In this document: positions 17,044 through 24,732 of the stretch, piece by piece | Position numbering within the stretch: position 1 is the first letter of the stretch | How the letters are laid out: the number at the start of each line of letters is the position of its first letter | Assembly: GCA_034434895.1 (NCBI GenBank) | Contig: DAOTYI010000157.1 | Location: 1-32,647, forward strand | DNA length: 32,647 nucleotides | DNA from: DAOTXL01 sp034434895 | GTDB lineage: Bacteria; Chloroflexota; Anaerolineae; JAAYZQ01 | Direction: 5' to 3' | Position numbers and translations under genes: made by a program | The notes under the pieces: generated by a model | What the model was told of the DNA's origin: nothing | Databases searched by the model: none | The model's input: only the letters and a program-made list of their open reading frames with translations

Positions 17044-18243
17044 ATGAGCCCGGAAAAGCTCCCTTCCTTATTGACCGATGAGCAACTTGACCGTGAGTTC
17101 ATGAAACAGGTCGAACCTGACTGGCACAAGCTGGTGACCTGTCTGCAATGCGGTACGTGCAGTGCCTCCTGCCCGGCCGGGCAGTTGATGGACTATGCGC
17201 CGCGCCAGGTGTGGGAAATGATGCGCTTTGGGCTGCGCGAGCAGGTGCTCAACAGCCGCACCTTCTGGCTGTGCACGCAATGCTACGCCTGCCAGGTGCG
17301 CTGCCCACGCGGCATCTCCATCGCCGAGACGATGCGCAACCTGCGCGAGTGGGCCGTTGCCAACGGCTACGGCGTGCCGCCGGCGCTCCTGACGATGCGC
17401 GACAACGTCAACACTTCCTACAACATCCTCAACGAGGACAACCAGAATCACCTGATCTGGGCGCAGAACCTCGACCCTCAGCCGGCGCAACTGAAAGAGG
17501 TGCGCAAGGGGCAGGCCGAGGTGCTGTTCTACACCGGCTGCGTCTCGGCCTTCTACCCGATGGCCTACACCATCCCCCAAGCATTGGTGCAGATCATGGA
17601 GCGGATCGGGATAGAGTACACCACCCTCGGCGGCGAGGAGTGGTGCTGTGGCTATCCTCTCTATGGCGCGGGGATGAAGGGCGAGGTGGAAAAGCTGGCC
17701 AGGCACAACATCGAGCAGGTACGGGCCATCGCGCCCCGCTATCTGGTCGCTTCTTGTTCCTCCTGCTACCACACCTGGCACCACCTGTACGACGACTATG
17801 CCGACGGGCCGTTCGGGTTCGAGGTGCTGCACGCCAGCCAGTTTCTGGCCCGCCTGATCGAGGAAGGGCGGATCAGGCTGGGCGAGCTGCCCTGGGTGGT
17901 CACCTACCACGATCCCTGCGACCTGGGCCGCAAGGGCGGCGTGTTCGACGAGCCGCGCGCGATCATCACCAGCATCCCCGGCATGACGCTGCGCGAGATG
18001 GTGAACAATCGGGAAAACGCGATGTGCTGCGGCGGCGGCGGCGACATCGCCATGATGGAGGCTGACGTCTCAGAGCAGATCGCTATGCGGCGGCTGGCCC
18101 AGGCCGTGGACACCGGCGCCGAGGCGATCATCTCCTCCTGCCAGCAGTGCAAGCGCACGCTGTTGCAGGCGGCGCGCAAGAGCAGGACGCGCATGCGCGT
18201 GTTGGATGTCACCGAGCTGGTCTGGCAGGCGATGGAGAAGTAG
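17044..18243 (+). CDS. Fused HdrC-HdrB heterodisulfide-reductase-type subunit
   Basis: A 399-residue iron-sulfur protein. Residues 30-90 are an HdrC-like ferredoxin with two 4Fe-4S motifs (Cys33/36/39/43 and 77/80/83/87). Residues 155-395 are HdrB-like with two complete CCG cysteine-rich domains: Cys166, Cys201-Cys202, Cys238, Cys241, and Cys292, Cys328-Cys329, Cys366, Cys369. In methanogens such domains hold noncubane 4Fe-4S clusters that cleave the CoM-CoB disulfide; in bacteria the acceptor differs and is unknown. HdrB and HdrC are separate proteins in methanogens, so this is a fusion. The ATG at 17044 has AAGGAGG 5 bases upstream. It is the first gene of a five-gene same-strand cluster ending in formate dehydrogenase. 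Confidence 0.92.
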   Translation: MSPEKLPSLLTDEQLDREFMKQVEPDWHKLVTCLQCGTCSASCPAGQLMDYAPRQVWEMMRFGLREQVLNSRTFWLCTQCYACQVRCPRGISIAETMRNLREWAVANGYGVPPALLTMRDNVNTSYNILNEDNQNHLIWAQNLDPQPAQLKEVRKGQAEVLFYTGCVSAFYPMAYTIPQALVQIMERIGIEYTTLGGEEWCCGYPLYGAGMKGEVEKLARHNIEQVRAIAPRYLVASCSSCYHTWHHLYDDYADGPFGFEVLHASQFLARLIEEGRIRLGELPWVVTYHDPCDLGRKGGVFDEPRAIITSIPGMTLREMVNNRENAMCCGGGGDIAMMEADVSEQIAMRRLAQAVDTGAEAIISSCQQCKRTLLQAARKSRTRMRVLDVTELVWQAMEK

Positions 18244-18281
18244 CGGATTGCGGATTGCAAATCGCAAGGAGGTCATGACGG

Positions 18282-20237
18282 ATGACAAACGAGGAAGCGA
18301 GAATCGGCGTCTACATCTGCGAATGTGGCGCGAACATTGCCGCCACGGTGAATGTGCCGGAAGTGGTCGAGTTCGCCAGGACCCTGCCCCACGTCGCCGT
18401 AGCGCGCATGCACAAGTACACCTGCTCCGAGCCGGGCCAGAACATGATCAAGGAAGACATCAAAAACCTGGGGATCAACCGGGTGGTTGTGGCGTCATGT
18501 TCACCCCGTATGCACGAACCCACCTTTCAGACTGCGGTCGCTTCGGCTGGCCTGAATCCGTATTATTTCGCCATGGCCAATATCCGTGAGCATGTCTCGT
18601 GGGTCATCAGAGACCAGGCGCAGGCCACCCAAAAAGCCCGAAGGCTGGTGGCGGCGGCTGTGGCGCGGGTGGCTTTGCAACAGGAGTTATTTGCCCGAAC
18701 ACAAAAAGTGACGCCCGCCGCACTGGTTGTGGGCGGCGGCATCGCCGGCATCCAGGCCGCGCTGACCATCGCCGATGCCGGTTACAAGGTGTACCTGGTA
18801 GAGCGCCTGCCCTCTATCGGCGGGCACATGGCCCAACTGGACAAGACCTTTCCCACCCTTGATTGCAGCATCTGCATCCTGGGCCCCAAGATGGTGGATG
18901 CCAGCCGGCACCCCAACATTCAACTGCTCTCCTACAGCGAGGTGGAAAGCGTCTCTGGCTACGTGGGCAACTTTGACGTGCGCATCCGCAAGAAGGCGCG
19001 TTACGTTGACGAGGAAAAATGCACCGGCTGTGGCACGTGCGAAACGAAATGCCCGTCCAAAGCGCTGGACACGGTGTTTGAGGTGGGGTTAAAACAGCGC
19101 AAGGCCATCTATCGTCTCTATGGGCAGGCGATCCCCAATGTGCCGGTCATTGACAGGGAAGCCTGTATCTACTTTCTCAAGGGCAAGTGCCGGGCCTGCG
19201 AGAAATTCTGCGGGCCGGGCGCGATCGATTTTGAGCAGCAAGATCAGGTGTTGGATCTGAAAGTGGGCACGATTGTGGTCGCGACCGGCTTTGCCATGTG
19301 GGATCCGACCCGGCTCTCGCAATATTCCTATGGCAAGTCGCCCAATATCATCACCGGCCTGCAATTTGAGCGCATGTCGAACGCGAGCGGCCCAACCGCC
19401 GGACAGATTCTGACCAGTGAGGGCAAAACGCCGGAGCGCGTGGCCATCATCCACTGTGTGGGCAGCCGCGACCATCACGCGCACGAGTACTGCTCGCGTA
19501 TCTGCTGCATGTATGCGCTCAAGCACGCCCACATGGTGCACGACAAGACCGGGGCCGAGGTGTACGAGTTCTACATGGACATGCGCGCCTTCGGCAAGGG
19601 CTACGAGGAGTTCTACGAGCGGGTGCAGGGAGAGGGTGTCTACATGGTGCGCGGCAAGGGCGCGGAGGTGACAGTGCTGCCGGATGGCAGGCTGCGGGTG
19701 ACGGGCGAGAACACCAACCTGGGGCTGCTGGTCTCGGTGGATGTGGATATGGTGGTGCTGGCTTCGGCCATAGAAGCGCAGCCCGACGCGGCGCGCATCG
19801 GCGCGCTATTTGGCCTGGGCCGCAGCGCCGACGGCTTCTTTGCCGAAGCACACCCTAAGCTGCGCCCGGTCGAGACGAACACCGACGGCGTCTTCCTGGC
19901 CGGCTGTGCGCAGGGTCCGAAGGATGTGCCCGACACGGTGGCTCAAGCCGGCGCGGCTGCTTCGATGGCACTGGCGCTGCTGAACAAAGGCGAAGTGACC
20001 ATCTCGCCGACCGTGGCCGAGGTGGTGCGGGAGCGCTGCGTGGGGTGCGGCGATTGTCTGCCGGTCTGCCCGTACACGGCGATCACGCGCGTGGAAGGCA
20101 AGGCGCAGGTCAACCAGGCGCTGTGCAAAGGCTGCGGCACCTGTGTCGCCACCTGTCCATCTGGCGCGATTGAGGCGCTGCACTTTACCGACGAACAACT
20201 GGTCGCGCAAATCGAGGGGGTGTTGGCATGGATGTAG
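18282..20237 (+). CDS. hdrA: HdrA-type FAD/iron-sulfur electron-bifurcating subunit
   Basis: A 651-residue flavoprotein. The N-terminal region (about 1-140) carries conserved cysteines (CECGANI, YTCSEPGQ, SCSPRMHEP) of the HdrA N-terminal cluster domain. The FAD site starts with GGGIAG (151-156). Inserted ferredoxin motifs use Cys247/250/253/257 and Cys295/303/306/310, and HCVGSRD near 391 is an HdrA hallmark. Two C-terminal 4Fe-4S motifs (Cys586/589/592/596 and 615/618/621/625) are the ferredoxin-reducing outlet. In this family the FAD splits electron pairs between ferredoxin and the HdrB clusters. The 38-bp gap to hdrCB contains a small GGATTGC repeat. The stop overlaps the next gene by 10 bp. 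Confidence 0.95.
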   Translation: MTNEEARIGVYICECGANIAATVNVPEVVEFARTLPHVAVARMHKYTCSEPGQNMIKEDIKNLGINRVVVASCSPRMHEPTFQTAVASAGLNPYYFAMANIREHVSWVIRDQAQATQKARRLVAAAVARVALQQELFARTQKVTPAALVVGGGIAGIQAALTIADAGYKVYLVERLPSIGGHMAQLDKTFPTLDCSICILGPKMVDASRHPNIQLLSYSEVESVSGYVGNFDVRIRKKARYVDEEKCTGCGTCETKCPSKALDTVFEVGLKQRKAIYRLYGQAIPNVPVIDREACIYFLKGKCRACEKFCGPGAIDFEQQDQVLDLKVGTIVVATGFAMWDPTRLSQYSYGKSPNIITGLQFERMSNASGPTAGQILTSEGKTPERVAIIHCVGSRDHHAHEYCSRICCMYALKHAHMVHDKTGAEVYEFYMDMRAFGKGYEEFYERVQGEGVYMVRGKGAEVTVLPDGRLRVTGENTNLGLLVSVDVDMVVLASAIEAQPDAARIGALFGLGRSADGFFAEAHPKLRPVETNTDGVFLAGCAQGPKDVPDTVAQAGAAASMALALLNKGEVTISPTVAEVVRERCVGCGDCLPVCPYTAITRVEGKAQVNQALCKGCGTCVATCPSGAIEALHFTDEQLVAQIEGVLAWM

Positions 20238-20647
20238 AATTCGAACCGAGGATCGTGGCTTTCATGTGCAACTGGTGCACCTATGCGGGGGCGGACAATG
20301 CAGGCGTGGCCCGTCTCCAGTCACCCGCCAATGTCTTACCGATTCGCGTCATGTGCTCCGGACGCGTCTCGCCCGAGATGGTGATGCGCGTTTTCCGTGC
20401 GGGGGCCGACGGTGTGCTGGTGATGGGTTGCCACCTGGGCGATTGTCACTATGCCAGCGGCAATCATCGCACCGCCAAACGTGTGCCGCTGCTGAAGAAT
20501 CTGCTGAGCTACGTGGGCATCAACCCGGAGCGGTTAGAACTGCACTGGGTGTCAGGCTCGGAAGGGCCGCGCTTTGTCGAAGTGACCCGGGCGTTCACTG
20601 AAAAGATCCGCCAACTGGGGCCCCTGGCGCAGGAGGTGGCGGAATGA
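20228..20647 (+). CDS. mvhD: MvhD/FlpD-like [2Fe-2S] hydrogenase-delta subunit
   Basis: A 139-residue protein of the MvhD (F420-non-reducing hydrogenase iron-sulfur subunit D) family, which passes electrons from a hydrogenase or formate dehydrogenase to HdrA. Conserved features are FMCNWCTYAGAD (Cys14, Cys17), IRVMCSGRV (Cys43) and VMGCHLGDCHY (Cys68, Cys73), which supply the [2Fe-2S] ligands. Length is normal. It overlaps the hdrA end by 10 bp and the next gene by 4 bp, so tight coupling with both is expected. With no hydrogenase large subunit nearby and a formate dehydrogenase two genes on, formate is the more likely electron source. Confidence 0.93.
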   Translation: MDVEFEPRIVAFMCNWCTYAGADNAGVARLQSPANVLPIRVMCSGRVSPEMVMRVFRAGADGVLVMGCHLGDCHYASGNHRTAKRVPLLKNLLSYVGINPERLELHWVSGSEGPRFVEVTRAFTEKIRQLGPLAQEVAE

Positions 20648-21441
20648 TCGAAGAAATACGGACTATCGTGGCAGGGCTGCTCGATGAGTTGGATGCTGTC
20701 GTGGCGCTGCGCAGGTCGGGCGAAGGCGTTGCGCCGCACCTTTTCCAAAAAGGCGATGACCTGTCGGAGCTGGAAATCGCTCCCAGGTACCCGCTGATGA
20801 CGCTCGTTTCCAGGCTGCACAAGCGATTCCCTGCAATTCGCCTGGGCGTCGTGGCGCGCGGCTGCGACGAGCGGGCCTACATCGAGATGGCCAAGCGCAA
20901 CCAGATTGACCCTGACCGGCTGTCCATCATCGGCTTTGCCTGCACGGCCGAGGAGGCCCAGGAGTGCTACTGCGCCAGGCCGTACCCGCAACAGTTGCTG
21001 GTGGGCACGCCGCCGCCTCCCGGCCCGGTCAATCCCATCGTCGCCGAATACGACGCGCTGCCGCTGGCGGAACGGCGGGCGTTCTGGAGGCGCCACTTTG
21101 CGCGCTGCATCAAGTGCTACGGCTGCCGCAATATCTGCCCGGAGTGCTTTTGCGAGGCGTGCGCCATGGAGGATGCCGTGTGGGTCGAGCCGGGCCTCCT
21201 GGCTCCGCCCTTCCCCACCTTCCACCTGATCCGCGCCATGCACATGGCCAGCCGCTGCGTCGCCTGCCGGGAGTGCGAACATGCCTGCCCGGCGCACATC
21301 CCGCTCACTGTGCTTTACGACCTGATGCGCCGCGACATGGAGGCGCTGCTGGGCTACGTGCCCGGCGCCGACATCGCCGCGCCGCCGCCCCTCTCTGTCA
21401 CGCTCGAAGAGACGCCGCTGCGCGTGGCCAGGGGACATTAG
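20644..21441 (+). CDS. Iron-sulfur linker protein: FrhB/FdhB-like segment plus dicluster ferredoxin
   Basis: A 265-residue protein. The first 120 residues (RLGVVARGCDERAYIEMAKRNQIDPDRLSIIGFACT) resemble part of FrhB/FdhB-type F420 or formate-dehydrogenase beta subunits. They seem too short for the full flavin-binding domain. The second half is a ferredoxin with Cys155/158/161/165, an extra CFCEAC (168-173) and Cys205/208/211/215. Such a protein could carry electrons between the formate dehydrogenase catalytic subunit and MvhD/HdrA, replacing the separate FdhB of methanogens; this is inference from position and motifs. It starts by a 4-bp overlap after mvhD and ends 12 bp before fdhA, whose start has AGGAGG. 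Confidence 0.8.
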   Translation: MIEEIRTIVAGLLDELDAVVALRRSGEGVAPHLFQKGDDLSELEIAPRYPLMTLVSRLHKRFPAIRLGVVARGCDERAYIEMAKRNQIDPDRLSIIGFACTAEEAQECYCARPYPQQLLVGTPPPPGPVNPIVAEYDALPLAERRAFWRRHFARCIKCYGCRNICPECFCEACAMEDAVWVEPGLLAPPFPTFHLIRAMHMASRCVACRECEHACPAHIPLTVLYDLMRRDMEALLGYVPGADIAAPPPLSVTLEETPLRVARGH

Positions 21442-21453
21442 CAGGAGGCAACG

Positions 21454-23514
21454 ATGGATTACAGAAATACATTGACGACGTGCATCTACTGCGGCGCCGG
21501 CTGCCAGATGTACATCGAGACGATTGACGGCCAGATCACCGGCGTGTGGCCGGCCAAGACCAACCAGATCAGCCAGGGCAGGCTGTGCATCAAGGGCTGG
21601 AATGTCACCGGCTTTGTGGACAGCCCCGACCGGCTGACGACACCGCTGATCCGCAAGGACGGCGAGCTGGTCCCGGCCGGTTGGGACCAGGCGCTGTCGC
21701 TCATCGCCGGGAAGCTGCGCGCGGTCAGGCAAGAGAGTGGCCCCGACAGTATCGGCATCCTGGCCTCGGCCAAGTGCACCAACGAGGAAAATTACCTGAT
21801 GAACAAGTTTGCCCGCGCGGTGATCGGCACGAACAACATTGACCACTGCGCCCGTCTCTGCCATGCTCCCACCGTGGTCGGTCTGGCCGCCGCGTTCGGG
21901 AGTGGCGCGATGACCAACTCGATCCCCGAGTTCGAGACGGACACCAACTGTTTTCTCATCATGGGGTCGAACACCTCCGAAGGTCACCCGCTGATCGCCA
22001 GCCGCATCATGAAGGCGCAGCAGGAGCGAGGTGCCAGACTCGTCGTGATTGACCCACGGGAGACCCAGCTAGCCCGGATCGCCGATCTGTATTTGCCTTT
22101 CCGCCCCGGCACGGACGTGGCGGTCCTCAACGGCTTGATGCACGTGATTATCAGTGAGGGGTTAGAGGACCGGCTGTTCATCGCCGGGCGCACCGAAGGC
22201 TATGAGGAGATGAAGGCCGTGGTCGAACAGTACACGCCGGAGCGCGTGGAAGAGATCAGCGGTGTCCCGGCCGACAGGCTGCGCCAGGCGGCGCGCATGT
22301 ACGCTCAGAACAGGCCATCCGCCTTCATCTACTCGATGGGCATCACGCAGCACACCACCGGCGTGGATAACGTCAAGTCCGTGGCCAACCTGGCCATGCT
22401 GACCGGCAACCTGGGCATCGTCGGCGCGGGCGTCAACCCGCTGCGCGGGCAGAACAATGTCCAGGGGGCGTGCGACATGGGCGCTCTGCCCAACGTCTAC
22501 CCCGGCTACCAGGCGGTGACCTCGGAGGAAGTGCAGAAAAAGTTCCAGGACGTCTGGGGCAGCACATCACATACAGGGGTCGGGTTGACGGTGACGGAGA
22601 TGGTCAATGCTGTCGGCGAGGGCAGATTGCGCGCCCTGTACGTGATGGCCGAAAACCCCATGGTGTCCGATCCTGACCTCAACCATGCCCGCCGCTGTCT
22701 GGAGCGGGCGGAGTTCCTGGTGGTGCAGGACATCTTTCTCTCGGAGACAGCGCAACTGGCCCACGTGGTCCTTCCCGGCGCGGCGTTCGTGGAAAAGGAC
22801 GGCACCTTCACCGCCACCGACCGGCGGGTGCAGCGGGTGCGCAAGGCGGTCGAGCCGCCGGGCGAGGCCAGGGCCGACTGGGAGATCATCTGCCTGCTGG
22901 CGCAGAAGATGGGTGCCACCGGATTCGATTTCGCTTCGCCCAAAGAGATCATGGAGGAGATCGCCAGGCTGACACCCTCCTACGCCGGCATCAGCTATGA
23001 GCGGTTGGAGGAGTTGGGCTTCCTGCACTGGCCGTGCCCCGCGCCTGACCATCCCGGCACGCCTGTCTTGCACCAGGGCAGGTTTGCGCGCGGGCTGGGA
23101 CGTTTCCACGCTGTCGAGTTCCAGGAGCCGGCCGAGCTGCCGGATGCGGACTATCCGTTCACGTTGACGACCGGGCGATCGATCTTTCACTTCCACACCG
23201 GCACGATGACCCGCCGCACCGCAAAACTGCACCAGGAGGTGCCGGAGGCCTACATCGAGATGCACCCGGACGACGCGGCGCGCATCGGCCTGAACGGCGG
23301 CAGGCGCGTGCGCGTCAGCAGCCGGCGCGGGCAGATCGAGCTGGGCGTGCGCGTCACCAGGCGCATCAAGCCGGGCGTCGTCTTTATCCCCTTCCACTTT
23401 GCTGAAGCAGCAGCGAATGCCTTGACGAATGCCGCCATCGATCCCACGGCCAAGATCCCGGAATACAAGGTCTGCGCCGTGCGGGTCGAACCGTGTCATC
23501 AGGACGTTTCGTAG
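21454..23514 (+). CDS. fdhA: Molybdopterin formate dehydrogenase catalytic subunit
   Basis: A 686-residue bis-MGD oxidoreductase. The N-terminal 4Fe-4S site is Cys10, Cys13, Cys17 and Cys45. The metal-ligand region reads CARLCHAPTVVGL, with Cys136-His137 at the place of Sec140-His141 of E. coli FdhH, so this is a cysteine-type formate dehydrogenase. MGSNTSEGHP, MGITQHTTGVDNV, GNLGIVGAGVNPLRGQNNVQGACDMG and the C-terminal LTTGRSIFHFHTGTMTRRT block are typical of FdhA-type enzymes. It would oxidise formate or reduce CO2. No fdhD, mob or separate fdhB gene is nearby. It is the last gene before a convergent Hsp20 pair, with a long terminator hairpin between. Confidence 0.93.
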   Translation: MDYRNTLTTCIYCGAGCQMYIETIDGQITGVWPAKTNQISQGRLCIKGWNVTGFVDSPDRLTTPLIRKDGELVPAGWDQALSLIAGKLRAVRQESGPDSIGILASAKCTNEENYLMNKFARAVIGTNNIDHCARLCHAPTVVGLAAAFGSGAMTNSIPEFETDTNCFLIMGSNTSEGHPLIASRIMKAQQERGARLVVIDPRETQLARIADLYLPFRPGTDVAVLNGLMHVIISEGLEDRLFIAGRTEGYEEMKAVVEQYTPERVEEISGVPADRLRQAARMYAQNRPSAFIYSMGITQHTTGVDNVKSVANLAMLTGNLGIVGAGVNPLRGQNNVQGACDMGALPNVYPGYQAVTSEEVQKKFQDVWGSTSHTGVGLTVTEMVNAVGEGRLRALYVMAENPMVSDPDLNHARRCLERAEFLVVQDIFLSETAQLAHVVLPGAAFVEKDGTFTATDRRVQRVRKAVEPPGEARADWEIICLLAQKMGATGFDFASPKEIMEEIARLTPSYAGISYERLEELGFLHWPCPAPDHPGTPVLHQGRFARGLGRFHAVEFQEPAELPDADYPFTLTTGRSIFHFHTGTMTRRTAKLHQEVPEAYIEMHPDDAARIGLNGGRRVRVSSRRGQIELGVRVTRRIKPGVVFIPFHFAEAAANALTNAAIDPTAKIPEYKVCAVRVEPCHQDVS

Positions 23515-23659
23515 ATCGATCGGCGCAACGGGGGAGATGGAACCGGGTTCCACCCGGTCTGTACGCTGCAAGTCAACAATGGGGTTATGTCCCAGATCCG
23601 GGAACACCTGGCCATTCTGGGCCTGTTCCAGGTGCAGCAAGGGGTCGAGAGATTAATGC

Positions 23660-23695
23660 ATCGGGGCCGGGAGAAGCCGCTCTCCCGGCCCCGAT
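23660..23695. terminator. Long hairpin between convergent fdhA and hsp20 genes
   Basis: A perfect 15-bp stem (23660-23674 with 23681-23695) closes a 6-base loop. It lies 146 bp after the fdhA stop and 28 bp past the hsp20 stop on the other strand, where a bidirectional terminator is expected. Neither side has a T-run, so termination may be weak or Rho-assisted. The rest of 23515-23722 shows no convincing gene. Confidence 0.6.
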
Positions 23696-23722
23696 AGCTC
23701 TGGGCGACCGCCGAGGTTGCCT

Positions 23723-24169
23723 CTACTTGCCCCGAACCTTGATGACCTTGGGGCGAACGGCCTCGGCCTTGGGGATGGTCAGGGTGAGCACCCCCTTGTC
23801 AAAAACCGCTTCTGCCTGGTCGGCCTGAACCGGCACATTCAGGGTCAACGTCCGGGCAAAGGGACCATAGCGTCGCTCCTGAAGGTGATACTCCACATTA
23901 TCCAGCGGAGCCCTGGTCTCCCCCTTGATGGTCAGGGTCTGGCCCTCGATGGTGATCTTGACATCATCCGGCTTTAGCCCCGGCACCGAGGCCTGAACGA
24001 CCAGTTCATTGTCGGTGGAATAGACATCTACAGGCAACAGGTATACCTCTTCATCCTGCCGCCACTCCGCCCCACGGCGGCCCCACATCTCGTCCCAAAG
24101 GCGATCCATCATCTGCTGCATGGCATTCAGTTCGGCCATCGGCCCCCAGACTCGCCTCCGTCCCATCAT
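23723..24169 (-). CDS. Small heat-shock protein (Hsp20/alpha-crystallin), second copy
   Basis: ATP-independent holdase of 148 residues. An N-terminal helical arm (NAMQQMMDRLWDEMW) is followed by the alpha-crystallin domain (about 45-140; VDVYSTDNELVVQASVPGLKPDDVKITIEGQTLTIKGE) with the diagnostic A-x-x-x-x-GVLTL motif as FDKGVLTLTIPK, and a C-terminal Arg-Pro-Lys-Val-Ile-Lys-Val tail holding the I/V-x-I/V anchor. AAGGAGG precedes the start. It is downstream of the other hsp20 in the same direction, with an 80-bp gap containing a 13-bp hairpin. The two proteins differ in many positions, so the duplication is old. Confidence 0.95.
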   Translation of the reverse strand: MMGRRRVWGPMAELNAMQQMMDRLWDEMWGRRGAEWRQDEEVYLLPVDVYSTDNELVVQASVPGLKPDDVKITIEGQTLTIKGETRAPLDNVEYHLQERRYGPFARTLTLNVPVQADQAEAVFDKGVLTLTIPKAEAVRPKVIKVRGK

Positions 24170-24200
24170 GCACCTCCTTCCACTCTCAGCAGACTTTTCA

Positions 24201-24234
24201 GGCTGGGAGCTGGAGATCGGCCCAGCTCCCAGCC
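24201..24234. terminator. 13-bp stem hairpin between the two hsp20 genes
   Basis: GGCTGGGAGCTGG (24201-24213) pairs perfectly with 24222-24234 around an 8-base loop. It sits between the stop of the first-transcribed hsp20 and the start of the second. There is no T-run on the minus strand, so partial termination or protection of the upstream mRNA is more likely than full termination. Confidence 0.5.
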
Positions 24235-24249
24235 CCGTGTGCCATCGAA

Positions 24250-24696
24250 TTATCTGGTCGTGATCTTGATGCTCTTCGGTTTGACCTCTTCCGCCTTAGG
24301 GAAGGTCAGGGTCAGGATGCCGTTGGTATAGTCGGCCTCTGCCTTGTCGGTCTCCAGGCCACCAGGCAGGGTCACCGAACGGCAATAGGAGCCAAAACGC
24401 CGCTCACGCCGCAGATAGTTCTCGCGCTTGACCTCTTCCTCTTCCCTGGTCTCAGCCTTGATGGTCAGGATGTCGCCGGCGACCGACACGTCAATATCCT
24501 CGGCTTTGACCCCTGGAATGGCGGTCTTGACCACCACGCTGTCATCGGTCTCGTACATGTCCACGGCCAACGAGCCTTCGGTCCACGGCGCCAGGGACAC
24601 CAGCGGGCGGAAGACCCCCTCCTCGAACATCCGATCCATCATATCCCGCAGGGTCAGCATATCACGGAACGGTTCCCAACGTACCAGACTTGCCAT
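24250..24696 (-). CDS. Small heat-shock protein (Hsp20/alpha-crystallin), first copy
   Basis: A 148-residue holdase that keeps unfolding proteins soluble for refolding by DnaK/ClpB. It has the short N-terminal arm common in thermophile-type Hsp20 (FRDMLTLRDMMDRMFEEGVFRP). The alpha-crystallin domain (about 43-138) includes VDMYETDDSVVVKTAIPGVKAEDIDVSVAGDIL, and ADYTNGILTLTFPK is the A-x(4)-G-x-L-T-L signature. The PKSIKI tail holds the oligomer-anchoring I-x-I. GGAGGAGG lies just before the ATG. Its promoter (24742-24795) has an ATG-proximal palindrome over the -10 and four 11-bp-phased repeats upstream, pointing to activator-dependent control. No CIRCE-type inverted repeat is present. Confidence 0.96.
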   Translation of the reverse strand: MASLVRWEPFRDMLTLRDMMDRMFEEGVFRPLVSLAPWTEGSLAVDMYETDDSVVVKTAIPGVKAEDIDVSVAGDILTIKAETREEEEVKRENYLRRERRFGSYCRSVTLPGGLETDKAEADYTNGILTLTFPKAEEVKPKSIKITTR

Positions 24697-24732
24697 TTTA
24701 CACCTCCTCCTTCAGAATTTTCTTTCCGAATT

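Noticed and set aside
20509..21987. 492-codon minus-strand frame opposite the mvhD-fdhA region
   Set aside because: Covers parts of several well-supported plus-strand genes and shows no domain; shadow frame.
23587..23697. 36-codon frame between fdhA and hsp20
   Set aside because: No good ribosome-binding site, and half of it is the terminator hairpin; may be chance.
24169..24250. Recent tandem duplication of hsp20
   Set aside because: Both proteins have 148 residues, but their sequences differ throughout both arms and the crystallin domain, so a recent duplication or assembly artefact is unlikely.
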